Shown here piece by piece: positions 1 to 11,342 of a stretch of DNA of 64,000 bases (position 1 is the stretch's first letter; every line of letters begins with the position of its first letter). The notes beneath the pieces were generated by a model that saw nothing but the letters and a program-made list of their open reading frames with translations, did no database searches and was not told the DNA's origin. Source of the DNA: Hexactinellida sp. DTS-2022 (taxonomy: Eukaryota; Porifera; Hexactinellida); NCBI GenBank assembly GCA_028753945.1, contig JAPNXP010000009.1, forward strand, positions 1,922,001 to 1,986,000. Direction: 5' to 3'. Made by a program: the position numbers and the translations under genes.

Positions 1-120
1 TTTTCCGGAATTCGTATTAACCAATATCATTTGTATTGCAAATATTTTGAAGGGAACTGAAATAGTGCTCGTATTAACCGGATTTCGTATCGACCGTGTT
101 CATACAAACGAGGTTCTCTG
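1..120. repeat. pogo-like DNA transposon remnant inside an Ig-gene intron
   Basis: The stretch has two copies of the phrase CGTATTAACC and ends in ACAAACGAGGTTCTCTG, which resembles the terminal repeats of the pogo-like elements at 4266-4628 (AACCTCGTTAATACGAAC and its complement). Only one end is inside the window, so it is a fragment. It lies downstream of a splice donor of the Ig-domain gene and is therefore intronic. Confidence 0.4.
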
Positions 121-130
121 ATTTAACTAC

Positions 131-1069
131 CTCGATGCCACCATCTTAGAACCAACAGTGAGTGTGGTTGTTGTGAACATGAGAGAAGTATCGGGTTGTG
201 AATTCTTGAGCCACGTAATGTTAGCGCGAGGATTAGAGTCTCCGTGGGAACAGAACAAATACACAGGCCCCTCTCCCACCATTGGGGATTTGCTCTCGGG
301 GCTGGTGAGGAAGGCGTCTGCGAGAGTTGCAATCTCCAAGCGAGCCGAATCGGAGGCTGCAGAGCTGCCGTTACTAAACAGCTGACAGGAGTAGAGACCT
401 GAAGAATATACAAAAGCACGTACCACATGGCACGGTTACAAGCCCGGAAGAAAATTCCTGATGCCTTAACAACAGCGTTATTATAAGCGCATAATTATTC
501 GGATGTGAAAATTAATTGTGATCGTGAGATAGTTTAGAATAGATTTACTATTGTACTTAAATATCTTCAACAAAGGGCAGGCTCCGGTATGGTTTGCAGA
601 TCCATGGCCCTACCAATATAATTTTTTGTTGAGAGGTTATCTATATTGTTCAAATGCAAATTGTCCCAAAAGTCCGCACTAGTTATGCCTCCTATCCTTA
701 GACACCATCAATCCCCAACCCCAAGTCTACGCCCTGTAATAACCCGGGTTGAGGTGGCATGAGAATTCTAACATAAATAATACCTGAGTCGCTCCAGACG
801 GTCTCTGCGAATGAGAGGGTAGACGCGAGGGAGTCGAGTGAGGACGACCGTCTGGCTATCCCTGAAGGGGGGACTAGGTCCAAGAGGGAGCCATTGAACA
901 GCCACTGCACCGTGTAGGGATCAGTGAGGTCAGAGGTTTGCTGGATGGTGCACGAGAAGGAGATAGGGGAGCCTAGCGGGACTATCTGATGAATGGGCGG
1001 GACAGATATTTGTAGGTTGTAGCAGAGATAAGGGAGGAATGAGAACAGTAGGAGTGAGAGGCAATACAT
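131..1069 (-). CDS. immunoglobulin-domain protein, N-terminal part (gene runs off the window)
   Basis: Two minus-strand exons are visible: 1069-784 and 398-131, separated by a 385-bp intron. The first starts with ATG and a hydrophobic signal peptide (MYCLSLLLFSFLPYLC), then an Ig-like domain with FSCTI, WLFNG and SDSG. Joining CAG|GT at 784/783 to the exon beginning at 398 recreates the classic end of an Ig fold, SDSGLYSC. A second Ig-like domain follows (VYLFC, ITWLKN). N-glycosylation motifs NGS and NIT are present. The second exon ends at a GT donor (positions 130-129) in phase 2, so the protein continues beyond position 1. Family knowledge: such tandem Ig domains occur in cell-adhesion molecules and receptor kinases; the C-terminal part that would decide is missing. 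The secreted or surface location is inferred from the signal peptide. Confidence 0.7.
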
Positions 1070-1858
1070 TGTATAAATCTATAATTAGTACATTTTATTG
1101 TGTAAAAGCAGCAAATATCCAAATTAATGCAATATTATCTTACCAACTGATTTCAAATAATATGGCAAACCAAAGCAATTACAGTCAGGATCTTTTATTA
1201 TGAACATTCAAGAGACCAAAAATTGTGTTCATAATAGAGACTTCATAATAAGCGAACTCAACTCAACTTAATAAACCCTATGCAAGGCCACTGTTTGTTG
1301 GAATCTTATTTCAGCTCCACCGCCCGCGTCAGATTTCACTCCCGCACGGATATTGTCATTATTGTAATTATTTCCATTATTACACCTACATTTCAAAGTA
1401 AAGCCACTGTTCGTTACCAATTTTATGGTATTTTATGGTACTCTAATAGGTTGCAGGTATGTGTTGGACATAGTTTCTTAGGTTGGCCCAAATCTCATCA
1501 AGGGTTCTGGAGGACGATTTAAGATCACCCATTTGAGTCCAGGGTGGATTGTTAAGCCCATTCGCAGTGGCGGATCGAGGGGGGAGGGGTTTGGGGGTTG
1601 CAACCCCTTTTGATTTTAAATGACCTTTGATTTCCACTGTCTTAATGAGTGCAGGGTTGCCAACCCTCCCGCTTTTTTGACTTTTTTCTCCCATCCTCCC
1701 GACCTCCCGCAAACTTTTCAAATCCCGCTTTTTTGGAAATTGTTTCTATACTTATATTTAATGATAAATAAGTAATAACTGGATTTTTTTGCTAAAATTA
1801 GTCAAGGCACGAGTACCAAGATTTGCTCTACTCATATACTTGTAAGTTAGTTAATATT
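1070..1858. other. intergenic, repeat fragments, no gene seen
   Basis: Positions 1201-1278 are an approximately 90% identical reverse-complement copy of 16713-16791 (shared phrase TAATAGAGACTTCATAATA), a dispersed repeat. Around 1566-1605 lies CAGTGGCGGATCGAGG, which looks like a single hAT-type terminus, and 1650-1735 has a repeated CCCGCTTTTTTG phrase. I see no convincing coding sequence. Confidence 0.4.
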
Positions 1859-2310
1859 CTTTAGCCCAAGGGTGCTCAAACGGTGGCCCGCGAGACCATT
1901 AGCTGTGGCCCGCGGATAATTCGCTTCTTTTCAATTATATATACTCTACAAATGCATCAATGTTCCTAGTATGAATACAGTATTTGGTAACTATAGTTTG
2001 CATTTACGAATTCTATCAATTATTGGATATTATTAGATATTATTAGATTGTCCACTTGCTAGAAAACAAGCTGAGTTCAAAAGAGACATCAAATGATTCG
2101 AATCCATTCAAAAAATTATAATTTAATTTTAAGTCAATAACTTGAATTTACAAGTAGAATCCATTGTTAATGCAAAACGAGGTCAAATAGTATAGCTTGA
2201 AAATTGATTAAACTAAAGCCAGAGGCGATCTATGATTTGTGGCCCGTAAGGCGGAGCCTAATTTTAAAGTGGCCCGTAGATTTAAAAGTTTGAGCACCCC
2301 TGCTTTAGCC
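1859..2310. mobile_element. non-autonomous hAT-like element with perfect 8-bp target duplication
   Basis: The element spans 1867-2302 (436 bp). Its ends are CAAGGGTGCTCAAAC and GTTTGAGCACCCCTG, inverted repeats with one mismatch over 15 bases. It is flanked by the direct repeat CTTTAGCC at 1859-1866 and 2303-2310. The CAGGGGTG-type terminus plus an 8-bp duplication is typical of the hAT superfamily. Subterminal GTGGCCCG repeats occur at both ends. No transposase is encoded. Confidence 0.88.
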
Positions 2311-3081
2311 CCTCATAATACATTGTACTATTATGTTTTAATTCGAATTTGGAAGAAATTCTTGAAAAATATCCCGGATGGCCTTGCGCCTACATCCTCC
2401 AGAAAGTTATTATACTATATACGATGCTGAATTTTTCTCGTTTAGTTTATATGTCGATCTATGGAACCACGGGTGGATTAAATATTACAACACATTTTAA
2501 TCGTCATGAAATTCCTTGAAATCTCAAGAAAAATATCCATAAATTACGAGAACTTTTGAAAATATTTAAATCTGCTACATCTATGTACATGTATATCTAA
2601 TAAAAAAACATACTTTATAAAAAATTATAATTAATTATTCTAGCTATTTCGTTTTTGTTGTAATAATTTATTAGATACATTGGGTGAATACGAGATATGC
2701 TGAAGAAATTTGATAGATAGAACTAGAAAAATAAGCGTTTTCTAATCGTAAATATCCAAACAAACAAATTAATCATATTGTATCGTTCTATTCACGATAG
2801 ATTCAAAGAAATGGCTTATATTTTGAGTCTCCAGCTTTTGGTAAAAACCCCGCCAAAATGGCAAAAACCTCGCGATATTTGGTTTCAATGGTTGGCATCC
2901 CTGATTATGGTGCAGTTGAGTCAGATGCTATCATTACATCAATTAGTGACCCTAAACTCTAATACTATTTGATTATTTTCCAAATTACTAATAACTTCAT
3001 CAGTAATATTATTTTTAGTTTCTAATAGTACAGGCCGTATCACGCCAATATTTATTGGTGCGGCATAGTAACGTCACCATA
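2311..3081. other. AT-rich intergenic DNA, nothing recognised
   Basis: No conserved coding frame, RNA gene or clear repeat boundary was found in this stretch. Confidence 0.4.
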
Positions 3082-4231
3082 TCTATATGATTAAATCTCG
3101 ATTGTTGTGTGTTTGTGTGTTTGTTTGTTTGTCCGGATTGTATTAAAGTGATGGGGGAATAGAAACCGCATTAATAAATATATGAGATATAAACTAACTG
3201 TCAAATGTTATAATTGGTAAACAAATGTGAAAATAGGTAAACAAGTATGCTGATTTCGAATTTCGCATTTATAAATTATAATATGAATATTTGTTGTTGT
3301 TGTTTACACAAAATAGGAAAACAAATTCAAAATCAACCTAGATGTAGCTTTCAACGGGTATTATGGGTAATAAAGTATGCTGATTTCGAATTTCGCATTT
3401 ATAAATTATAATATGAATATTTTTAGTTGTTGTTGTTGTTTACACAAAATAGGTAAACAAATTAATAAAAATTCAAAATCAACCTAGAAGTTAGCTTTCA
3501 ACGGGTATTATAGGTAACAAGTATGCTGATTTCGAATTTCGCATTTATAAATTTATAATATGAATATTTGTTGTTGTTTACACAAAATAGGTAAACAAAT
3601 TATTGAAAATTCAAAATCGACCTAGATGTTAGCTTTCAACGGGTATTATAGGTAAACAAGTCTGCTGAACACGAATTTCGCGTTTATAAAATTCTGATGT
3701 GAATATTTGTTGTTGTTGTTGTTGTTGTTTACACAAATAGGTAAACAAAAATTAATAAAAATTCAAAATCATAACGTCCCTTTCTACCATTTTAATGGTA
3801 GAAAGTGTGAGGAGTAAGGCCGCACAGCACGATTGCCGTGGGAATGGAATTTTCGTTCCCATTCCCATCCCATTCCCATAGGAATCCTGTGGGAATCCCC
3901 ATAGGAATTCCCATGAGAATCCCCATAAGGAATCCCATTGGGAGTATAATGTATACATAAAAACGAATTTAATTACTAAAGCAGATTCGTATCAATAGTA
4001 AAGCCTATATTAATTAAGGATGATCTAATGAAACCATATTCGAATATCCCATGGGAATTCCCATGGGGATCCCCATAGGGGAAATCTGATTCCCATTCCC
4101 ATCCCATTCCCATGGGTATGGGGATCCCCATGGGAATTCCCATACCCACGGCAACCCTGCCGCACAGCGGCCTTTAACTTGAGGTACGTAGCACCGATCT
4201 GTCGCAAAGCGACCGAGACCGAAGGGCTCGT
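3082..4231 (+). mobile_element. Helitron-like non-autonomous element, copy 1, interrupted by another transposon
   Basis: The left end reads TCTATATGATTAAATCTCG followed by ATTGTTGTGTGTTTG; the same end recurs in the copies ending at 6784 and 8675. The right end reads GACCGAGACCGAAGGGCTCG, preceded by short GC-rich palindromes (a GGCCGC/GCGGCC hairpin, split here by the insert at 3828-4159). Between them are about four tandem units of 130-147 bp (starting near 3244, 3375, 3522 and 3661). Absence of terminal inverted repeats and the 3' hairpins suggest a rolling-circle (Helitron/Helentron) element; this class assignment is inference. Confidence 0.55.
3820..4167. mobile_element. hAT-like foldback element inserted in the Helitron-like copy
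   Basis: The element covers 3828-4159 (332 bp). The ends are CACGATTGCCGTGGG and CCCACGGCAACCCTG, and the target duplication CCGCACAG is perfect at 3820-3827 and 4160-4167. The interior is an almost continuous palindrome of CCCATGGGAATTCCC-type phrases. Removing it restores the GGCCGCACAGCGGCC hairpin of the host element, which confirms the boundaries. Confidence 0.85.
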
Positions 4232-4265
4232 TTATTATAAACATAAATGAATATTTTGTACTTTA

Positions 4266-4628
4266 TACAGTGGAACCTCGTTAATACGAACACCAACGGA
4301 CGGTAAAAATTTCGTTCGCTTTATCCGGAGTTCGTATTAACCGGAGTACAGTAGAGCCTCTGAACAACGGACACCTTGGGACCGGAACCGTTGTCCGTTA
4401 TTTAGAGGTTGTCCGCTATTTAGAGGTTGCTTTTCTATTAGACATATGCTAAATAAATAAATCCGTGCCACGAGGGTTGTCCGTTATTTAGAGGTTGTGT
4501 CCGTTATGGGAGGCTCCACTGTAATACCCATTCAATAGGTATTGAGGGACTTGATTTTGTGGATCTGTTTGTTCGTCTTATCCGGAAATTCGTATTAAAT
4601 GTGTTCGTACTAACGAGGTTATACTGTA
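4266..4628. mobile_element. two nested pogo-like (Tc1/mariner group) elements
   Basis: The outer element starts TACAGTGGAACCTCGTTAAT and ends TACTAACGAGGTTATACTGTA-like at 4628. The inner one, 4347-4523, starts TACAGTAGAGCCTCTGAAC and ends GAGGCTCCACTGTA. Both are bounded by TA, as expected for Tc1/mariner-group insertion, and CAGT(G/A)GA.CCTC termini are typical of pogo/Tigger elements. The inner element contains repeats of the phrase GTCCGTTATTTAGAGGTTG. No transposase frame remains. Confidence 0.75.
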
Positions 4629-4715
4629 CGCGCTTTTATTCTATTTTTAAGTTACTCAGCTAAGGGAAATACAATATACAAAATACTATTATATATATAT
4701 ACATTTTAGAAATTA

Positions 4716-4880
4716 CTTATATAGAGCTGAGCTTTGTAGAGTTCAGTTTTTCACTATGTGTATTCATGCACTGAGAAAGGTCAGTTTTTTTCCAGAGTTT
4801 GAAATTGACCTTTAGAAAGTAAGCCTGGGCTTTTAGTATGGGAAAAAATCTGAACTCTACAAAGCTCAGCTCTATATAAG
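4716..4880. mobile_element. 165-bp MITE with 31-bp perfect terminal inverted repeats
   Basis: The first 31 and last 31 bases are exact reverse complements (start CTTATATAGAGCTGAGCTTT). The perfect match suggests recent insertion or arm conversion. No clear target duplication flanks it, so the superfamily is not assigned. Confidence 0.7.
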
Positions 4881-5196
4881 GATTCCCTACATTTTATTGA
4901 AGTGTTTCTAATTTTAAATAAGTAACCACCTGATTCTACAAAGTATTTAATAGTTAATTTGTGAAGATATCCAAGCAGGTATTTTCGGAATTGAGTCCTC
5001 TCATCTACTTCATAGATGTTATTAGGAATTGAATCATGTCTACTTCAATATTACGTAAACCTAGGTTTCAACAACACGGGGGTTTTGAATTTGGAACCAG
5101 TGAATTAATAGCACACACGTTTCTAGGGAATTCTTAATTTGCTGTCAAGTCACCAACCACATGGCGACGAGACTGACAAAGAAATTAATAACTAAA

Positions 5197-5354
5197 TACA
5201 GTCGAAACCGGTTTTTTCAAACTAACTATTTATTCTAAATGTGTAAGAATTCAATTTTGTTTTACTTTCAATCCGTTTTATTTTAACTATCGGATTTTCC
5301 TTACTTTATTTTCATGTAAAGAATTGGTTAGAAAAAAAAACAGTTTCAACTGTA
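5197..5354. mobile_element. pogo-like MITE, family P2, copy 1
   Basis: The ends are TACAGTCGAAACCGG and a decayed TTTCAACTGTA. The interior (TATTTATTCTAA, TGTGTAAGAATT, TTATTTTAACTATCG) matches the copy at 39131-39285. TA-bounded and about 158 bp; no coding capacity. Confidence 0.7.
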
Positions 5355-6089
5355 ACTGTAAAATATAATGAATAAACAATATATCAAAGAAATTATAAAA
5401 ATTATAGTGCATTCTTGTAAAACCAAACTGAACAGTTCACCCACAAAGTGTTAAGGAGAATGCCCCTTCGATCGGACCAAATAATTAAAAATGTTCAAAT
5501 AAGGGTTGCACCTGTGCAATTATACATCCATGTCTAAACCTCCCGAATATGAAGTAAAATTCCAATCCGATAATTTTGGGTGACTTAACCGACACTCTTT
5601 TAGATAATTTAGAAACAATGTTGTTACTGTAACAAGTTAACAACATTGTTTACTTACTTGCTATAAGATAATTATATCCTTTTAAATAAATATTATCCAA
5701 TTAACAGACCGGTTAACTGGCCAAATAAAATCTGCCAACTATTAGCAGGGTTAAACGGTTAACCGGCTAACCGAATTCAGCCTTGACTAGTGGTATTGTC
5801 ATGCCATATGGTCCTCCTACGGTTGGTCCGGGAGACCATCCATGGCGCCATTGATGGTCCCCCGGACCAGTTATGGCGGCGAACCAACGGCGTGACATTA
5901 TTACTAATTTATGTTCGATAACTGGAGTCCTGGACAGCTGTTTATAAGAATCGAGAGACGTAAATTGCAATTAAATAGTTTGATGTACTATTTAGATATG
6001 AAAGGAGTTAATAGTACAACTGAATCTAGTGTTCCAAAGGCATCCGACTAGTGAGGTTTGGGCAGGTTCAGGTTCCATAATAGTATACA
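5355..6089. other. intergenic DNA with a GC-rich hairpin
   Basis: No gene seen. Positions 5825-5868 form a hairpin with 16-bp arms (GGTCCGGGAGACCATC against GGTCCGGGGGACCATC, one mismatch) around a 12-base loop. Confidence 0.4.
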
Positions 6090-6586
6090 CGAGCCCTTCG
6101 GTCTCGGTCGCTTTGCGACAGATCGGTGCTACGCACCTCAAGTTAACGGCCGCTACGCGGCCTTACTCCTCACTAAACAATTGATTATATAAGCTAGTAA
6201 ATATTTGTTATAGTTGTATACATCCCTTTACTATAATATAATGAATTATATTTAGTTTGTTTACCTATTTTTGGTAAACAACAACAATAAATTTTCATAT
6301 GAGAAATTTATAAATGCGAAATTCGTGTTCAGCACACTTGTTTACCTATAATACCCGTTGGAAGCTAGCCTCTAGGATCATTTTGAATTTTCATTAATTT
6401 GTTTACCTATTTTTGGTAAACAACAACAATAAATATTCATATTAGAAATTTTTAAATGCGAAATTCGAAATCAGCACACTTGTTTACCTATAATAACATT
6501 TGAATGTTAGTCTATATCTCAATTATAAATGCGGTTTCTATTTCCTCATCACTTTAATACAATCCGGACAAACAAACAAACAAACA

Positions 6587-6622
<36 letters not shown>

Positions 6623-6784
6623 CCCAGTGATTGTCTATATATCATGGTTTTTGTCCTTATATCCAAAAAGTGTCCTTATATGCTAAAGTTTTGTCCTCGT
6701 ATCATATGATAAAGGGACAGTTTTTTACGATCTAGGGACATCGACATGGACACACACACAACAATCGAGCTTTAATAATATAGA
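6090..6784 (-). mobile_element. Helitron-like element, copy 2
   Basis: Read on the minus strand, the copy begins at 6784 with TCTATATTATTAAAGCTCG and ends at 6090 with GACCGAGACCGAAGGGCTCG. It contains about two internal units and a (CA)n microsatellite near 6588-6623. The GC-rich end at 6090-6175 has the hairpins GTCGC(A)AAGCGAC and GGCCGC/GCGGCC. Confidence 0.55.
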
Positions 6785-7762
6785 TACTATGTTCAAATTA
6801 TTCCACAATCAGCGTAATTAAAACACGAATCAAGTAGTATGACCTTTTGAGAGGTCAAAAGAAGCCATATTATTAACGCAATGTGAAACCATACAATATT
6901 GAAACTGAAAACGTTGCATAATTAGAAGGGGGGCCATTTGGCCCAAAAGGTAGAAATTTGGTCCAAATGGTCCCCCGGGCCAAATATCTAGGGGGGACCA
7001 TTTGGAACAAGACAGTATAATTCAATGACATCAGGCACCTATAAGTGCCGGCCAGGCACCTTGATAAACCTCTGGTCCAAGACGCACAAGCCCCGATACA
7101 ATTAATTATATTTATAATAATTTTTCAAAAAAATCTTTTAATTAGATGGGCTGAAATTTTTAAAAGCTGAGTCTTATAAAGTATCAAAAACAAAATGTTC
7201 TAAAATACTATGCAATAGTTTTTAGAGAAATCGAATCGTAACCGTAGACTCAGAACGGTTATCTTGCACTAGTAAAGTTAAATCTAAAGTGTACTAATTA
7301 GTGTCTACAAAATAGCTTTGTCATATTAGTAAAAATCTAATTTACTTAACAAATATGTTAACAAAGGACTGGAAACAGCTAAGAGAAAATTTTCGCTGTT
7401 TATAACAGTCAAATGTTATTTAACAGCTAATGGGCTGTTCCCAGCAAAGATAAGCGTCCCTGGACTCCTTTGTTAAATAAATAGTCCAACGTCCATACTG
7501 ATACTGCAGGCCCCTATTCACTTTCCTATAAGGTCTAGAACACGAAGTAGATAAACATTATTTGGGCATAGGATCTCTCGATCCGGATCGCGATCCTTTT
7601 GAGGTCGTTATAAGGATCTGACCGAAGATTTTCCAGTAAAAGAACACGATCCTTTCAGTTTAATACAGGCCAATTATTGCTTAATATCAAAATTAATTTC
7701 CACTTATTCATAAACATACAAAAGAAATATACCTGGGATTTACAACAATATATATTCAGATA
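6785..7762. other. intergenic DNA with a foldback-like GC-rich patch
   Basis: Around 6928-7015 there are repeated inverted phrases (GGGGGGCCATTTGGCCC, GGTCCAAATGGTCCCCC). The remainder shows no gene. Confidence 0.35.
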
Positions 7763-8675
7763 CGAGCCCTTCGGTCACGGTCGCTTTTCGACGGATCGGT
7801 GCTACCCACCTCAAGTTAACGGCCGCTATGCGCCCTTACGCCCCACCTCTTCCTTCATGAAGGATGTTATATGTATCCCTTTCCGATAGTATTAACAAGT
7901 TTAACAATATTACCCGTTGAAAGCTAACTTCTAGGTTGATTTTGAATTTTCGTTAATTTGTTTACCTATTTGTAATTGTGTAAACAACAACAACAACAAA
8001 TATTCATATTAGAAATTTATGAATTTGGAACTCGTGTTTAGTAAACTTGTTCACCTATTATAACATTTGTAATTTAGTTTATATCTCACGAGCCCTTCGG
8101 TCTCGGTCGGTTTGCTACTGATCGGTGCTACGCACCTCAAGTTAACAGCCGCTGTGAGGCCTTACTCCTCACCCTTTCTGCCATAGAAAATGGTAGAAAG
8201 TGACGGTATATACAACCCTTTCTACCATTTTCCATAGCTTTAACTTGTTTACCAATAATACCCGTCAGAAGCTAACTTCTAGGTCGATTTTGAATTTTCA
8301 TTAATTTGTTTACCTATTTTGTATAAACAACAACAACAAATATACATATTAGAAATTTTTAAATGCGAAATTCGTGTTCAGCATACTTGTTTACCTATAA
8401 TACCCGTTGAAAGCTAACTTCTAGGTTGATTTTGAATTTTCATTAATTTGTTTACCTATTTTGTGTAAACAACAACAACAAATATTAATATGAGAAATTT
8501 ATAAACGCGAAATTCGTGTTCAGCATACTTGTTTACCTATTATAACATTTGTTTACCCATTATAACATTTAAAAGTTAATTTAAATCCCAATATTAATTG
8601 CGGTTTCTATTCCCCCATCACTTTAATACAATCCGGACAAACAAACACACAACAATCGAGTTTTAATATTATAGA
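7763..8675 (-). mobile_element. Helitron-like element, copy 3, with a second internal 3' end
   Basis: Read on the minus strand it starts at 8675 (TCTATAATATTAAAACTCG) and shows the family 3' end twice, at 8099 and again at 7763 (both GACCGAAGGGCTCGT). Internal ~130-bp units contain the phrase ACGGGTATTATAGGTAAACAA. The duplicate end suggests two overlapping insertions or end duplication. Confidence 0.5.
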
Positions 8676-9317
8676 TATTCGTGCATAAGACGAGCAATTT
8701 TGGCTTAAATATAGGAACAAGCATATTATATACTGTAAATATCTGCCTGATTGAATTATCAAGGATCGTGATCGGAATTGCAATCCTTTTTCCAAGATCG
8801 TCTAATGCCTTCTAACTGCATTACAAATTAACTATAGTGAAGCTGCTACCTTCCTAACAAAGATATGACTAGTCTTTGTTGGCTATAGGAAGTTTCCCCA
8901 CGGGCCCCAGGCTGGGGCAACTATCGCCTGTCCTCTCCCGAACGGTGACTCGGTTGAGTATACTGTATCATACCAACTAGATAGGTGCCAGTGACAAGGA
9001 ATAACAATGACGGTAACTTTTGTTTAATATTATGTACAAATTAATAATGAATATATTTGATCTACATTACTTAGTATTTTCGTGATATTATTTGTGGCGG
9101 TAATATAGACATATCCAATCATAAACTTATCGTCTTGGTCAAGCCTTTTTACGTAGAATTTGTGATGTGGTAGATTCTTTTGGTACTAACCATCATAAAA
9201 TATTATTTGGATATTTATAAAACGATAAGGGAACCGAAGCCTTTGTAGTTGATTTATTATTATCTATTTAGCACCAGGGAGAGCTTTGATGATTTGATAA
9301 AAGACAAACAAACGGAG
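8676..9317. other. intergenic DNA, nothing recognised
   Basis: No coding frame with family similarity and no clear element ends were found. Confidence 0.35.
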
Positions 9318-9402
9318 TATAAATATGAATCACACATTGAGCAATAAACAAGCATACTCATCTTACTCTCTCACTTGAAATCTATTGGCCATTATTTTCA
9401 AG
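9318..9402 (+). promoter_or_regulatory. candidate TATA promoter and non-coding leader exon of the Slo2 gene
   Basis: A TATA box (TATAAATA, 9318-9325) lies about 75 bp upstream of a strong splice donor, TTCAAG|GTAAGTGA, after position 9402. A matching acceptor (TTCCAGGCAG) ends at 11501, twelve bases before the Slo2 start codon. A leader exon of roughly 55 bases starting near 9348 and a 2.1-kb intron filled with transposons would connect them. This is inference from signals alone. Confidence 0.35.
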
Positions 9403-9636
9403 GTAAGTGATAATTATTTAGTATTCTATTTACCAATTGAGTTGAGGATATTAACACCTCTAGAAATAGAGTAATTAATTTGAGAATACAGTGTAGTTAT
9501 GAGAGTGCATAAAAATTCACATAGTGTAAATTACTGGCAAAAAGCAAAAATGACATAGAAATAATGAATATAATTTGTAGTCAAGAACGGAGGTAATTAA
9601 ATAAGAAGTCCCCCGAAAATAAACCTTATGAAAAAC

Positions 9637-10170
9637 CAGTGTTCGGAAAAAAACGCCCTTTTCAGAAAAGACTGGGGCAGGTGAAAAAAACGCCCTTATC
9701 TGGACTTTTCAGCCTTTTTCTATTGACTGGTTTACGCATAATTGATATATTTCGGTGACAGTGCGGATACTATTTTTACTGTCTACAGTCAATAAATGCT
9801 TATTCCACAACTTTCACATGGTTAGAGGTAATTACTTTTACATGATTTTGTTTCGAAGAATTCCTAAGTACCACACTTCATTTATCAGCGTTCATCTTTG
9901 GTATATATTGTTGGTTTGTTTAGCATAGGGACCCACTCTCAAAGGTCCTAAATTCAGCAACCGGTGGTACTAGAAGAGTAGAATTTCTTTAGAATATCTG
10001 TCTATTGAATATAGAAGCTGAGCATAAATGGGCCTGGAGTGTTGCCATATATGGTCCTAATTAGTTTTTTCCTAAATTTACAGTCATTTTCCGGGGTGGA
10101 AAAAAACCCCCAGAAAAGACACCCTCGGAAAACCGTTTTTTTCCGAGGTGGTCTTTTCTGGCTAACACTG
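9637..10170. mobile_element. DNA transposon with CAGTGTT ends
   Basis: The left end is CAGTGTTCGGAAAAAAACG and the right end, reversed, is CAGTGTTAGCCAGAAAAGACC. Blocks of GAAAAAAACG/CCC and AGAAAAGAC recur near both ends (9650-9720 and 10085-10160), in inverted orientation. Flanks are A-rich and give no clean target duplication. No coding sequence inside. Confidence 0.5.
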
Positions 10171-10599
10171 AAAAAATCTCGAAAAATAAACAATATTTAA
10201 ATTACAACCATCCCTTTCTACGATTTTCCATACTTTTAACTTAGGCCGTATAAAATAAATAACTTGTTTATCATCCCCGCCCGCCCCAATTTTTCTATCC
10301 GTCCGGATCTATTTTATTATTATCTTATGAACATAATCGTACAAAATATAAGCAATAAACTTGTGTAAAGTACCTACTATGCATAAATTTTTGATAAGTC
10401 CTATATTTTAGAGCATTACTTTAATTATTTGGGCATTGTCATGTTATTTTCTAATTAAATTAAATATTTAGATTTATTTCTGGCATAGGATGATGGTATT
10501 TGCATATTAATGGGAATAAAAAATATAAATAAAATCCCGTCCGCCGTCCCAATTTTCTCGAAAAATATGGATGATAAACAAGTAATTTATTTTATGTGG

Positions 10600-10985
10600 C
10601 CTTAACCTGTTTACCTATAATACCCGTTGGAAGCTGGCTTCTGGGTTCATTTCGATTATTTAATAATTTCCTTCAATATTTTTGTAAACAACAACATTAA
10701 ATATTCATACTATAAATTTATAAACTGCGAAATTCGAAATCAGCATACTTGTTTACCTATAATACCCGTTGAAAGCTAACTTCTAGGTTGATTTTGAATT
10801 TCATTAATTTGTCTATCTTTTTTTGAAAACAACAACAATAAATATTCATATTCTAAATTTGTAATGCGAAGTTCGAATAATCAGCATAATTGTTTACCTA
10901 TTATAACATTTGGAAGTTAGTTTCTATCTCAATTCTAAATGTGGTTTCTATTCCTCTCAATAATCCGCACAAACAAATATTAAAT
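10600..10985 (-). mobile_element. Helitron-like element fragment
   Basis: It contains two to three decayed internal units of the family (CTTGTTTACCTATAATACCCG, GAAATTCG) and a truncated 5' end near 10985. The GC-rich 3' end is missing. Confidence 0.45.
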
Positions 10986-11098
10986 ATACGTGTATATTGG
11001 ATATTACCGACATTTACGTTAAATACAAATAATGTTAAACAATTATCCCAACAACAAGTATACTTGACTCTATTAAAACGACTTAAATCAATATTTTA

Positions 11099-11342
11099 GA
11101 ATTCGATTGTTGTTTGTTTGTTTGTTGGTCCGGATTGTATGAAAGAGATGGGGTAAAAGAAACCGCATTATATTTGAGAAATAGACTAATTCCAAATGTT
11201 ATAATTGTTAAACATGTATGCTGATTACGAATTCAAATTTTTCCTATTTTAAAAGTAAACAGTTATTGTCTATTGAAAAAGCGAGATCGCGTAGCGGTTG
11301 AGTTATCCGTCGCAAAGCGACCGAGACCAAAGGACTCGTTTA
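11099..11342 (+). mobile_element. short Helitron-like element with both ends
   Basis: The start ATTCGATTGTTGTTTGTTTG and the end GCAAAGCGACCGAGACCAAAGG define a ~245-bp derivative of the family, lacking the tandem interior. It sits about 170 bp upstream of the Slo2 start codon. Confidence 0.5.

Noticed and set aside
6568..6625. CA-rich stretch read as a coding region (Thr-His repeats)
   Set aside because: It is a (CA)n microsatellite within a Helitron-like copy.
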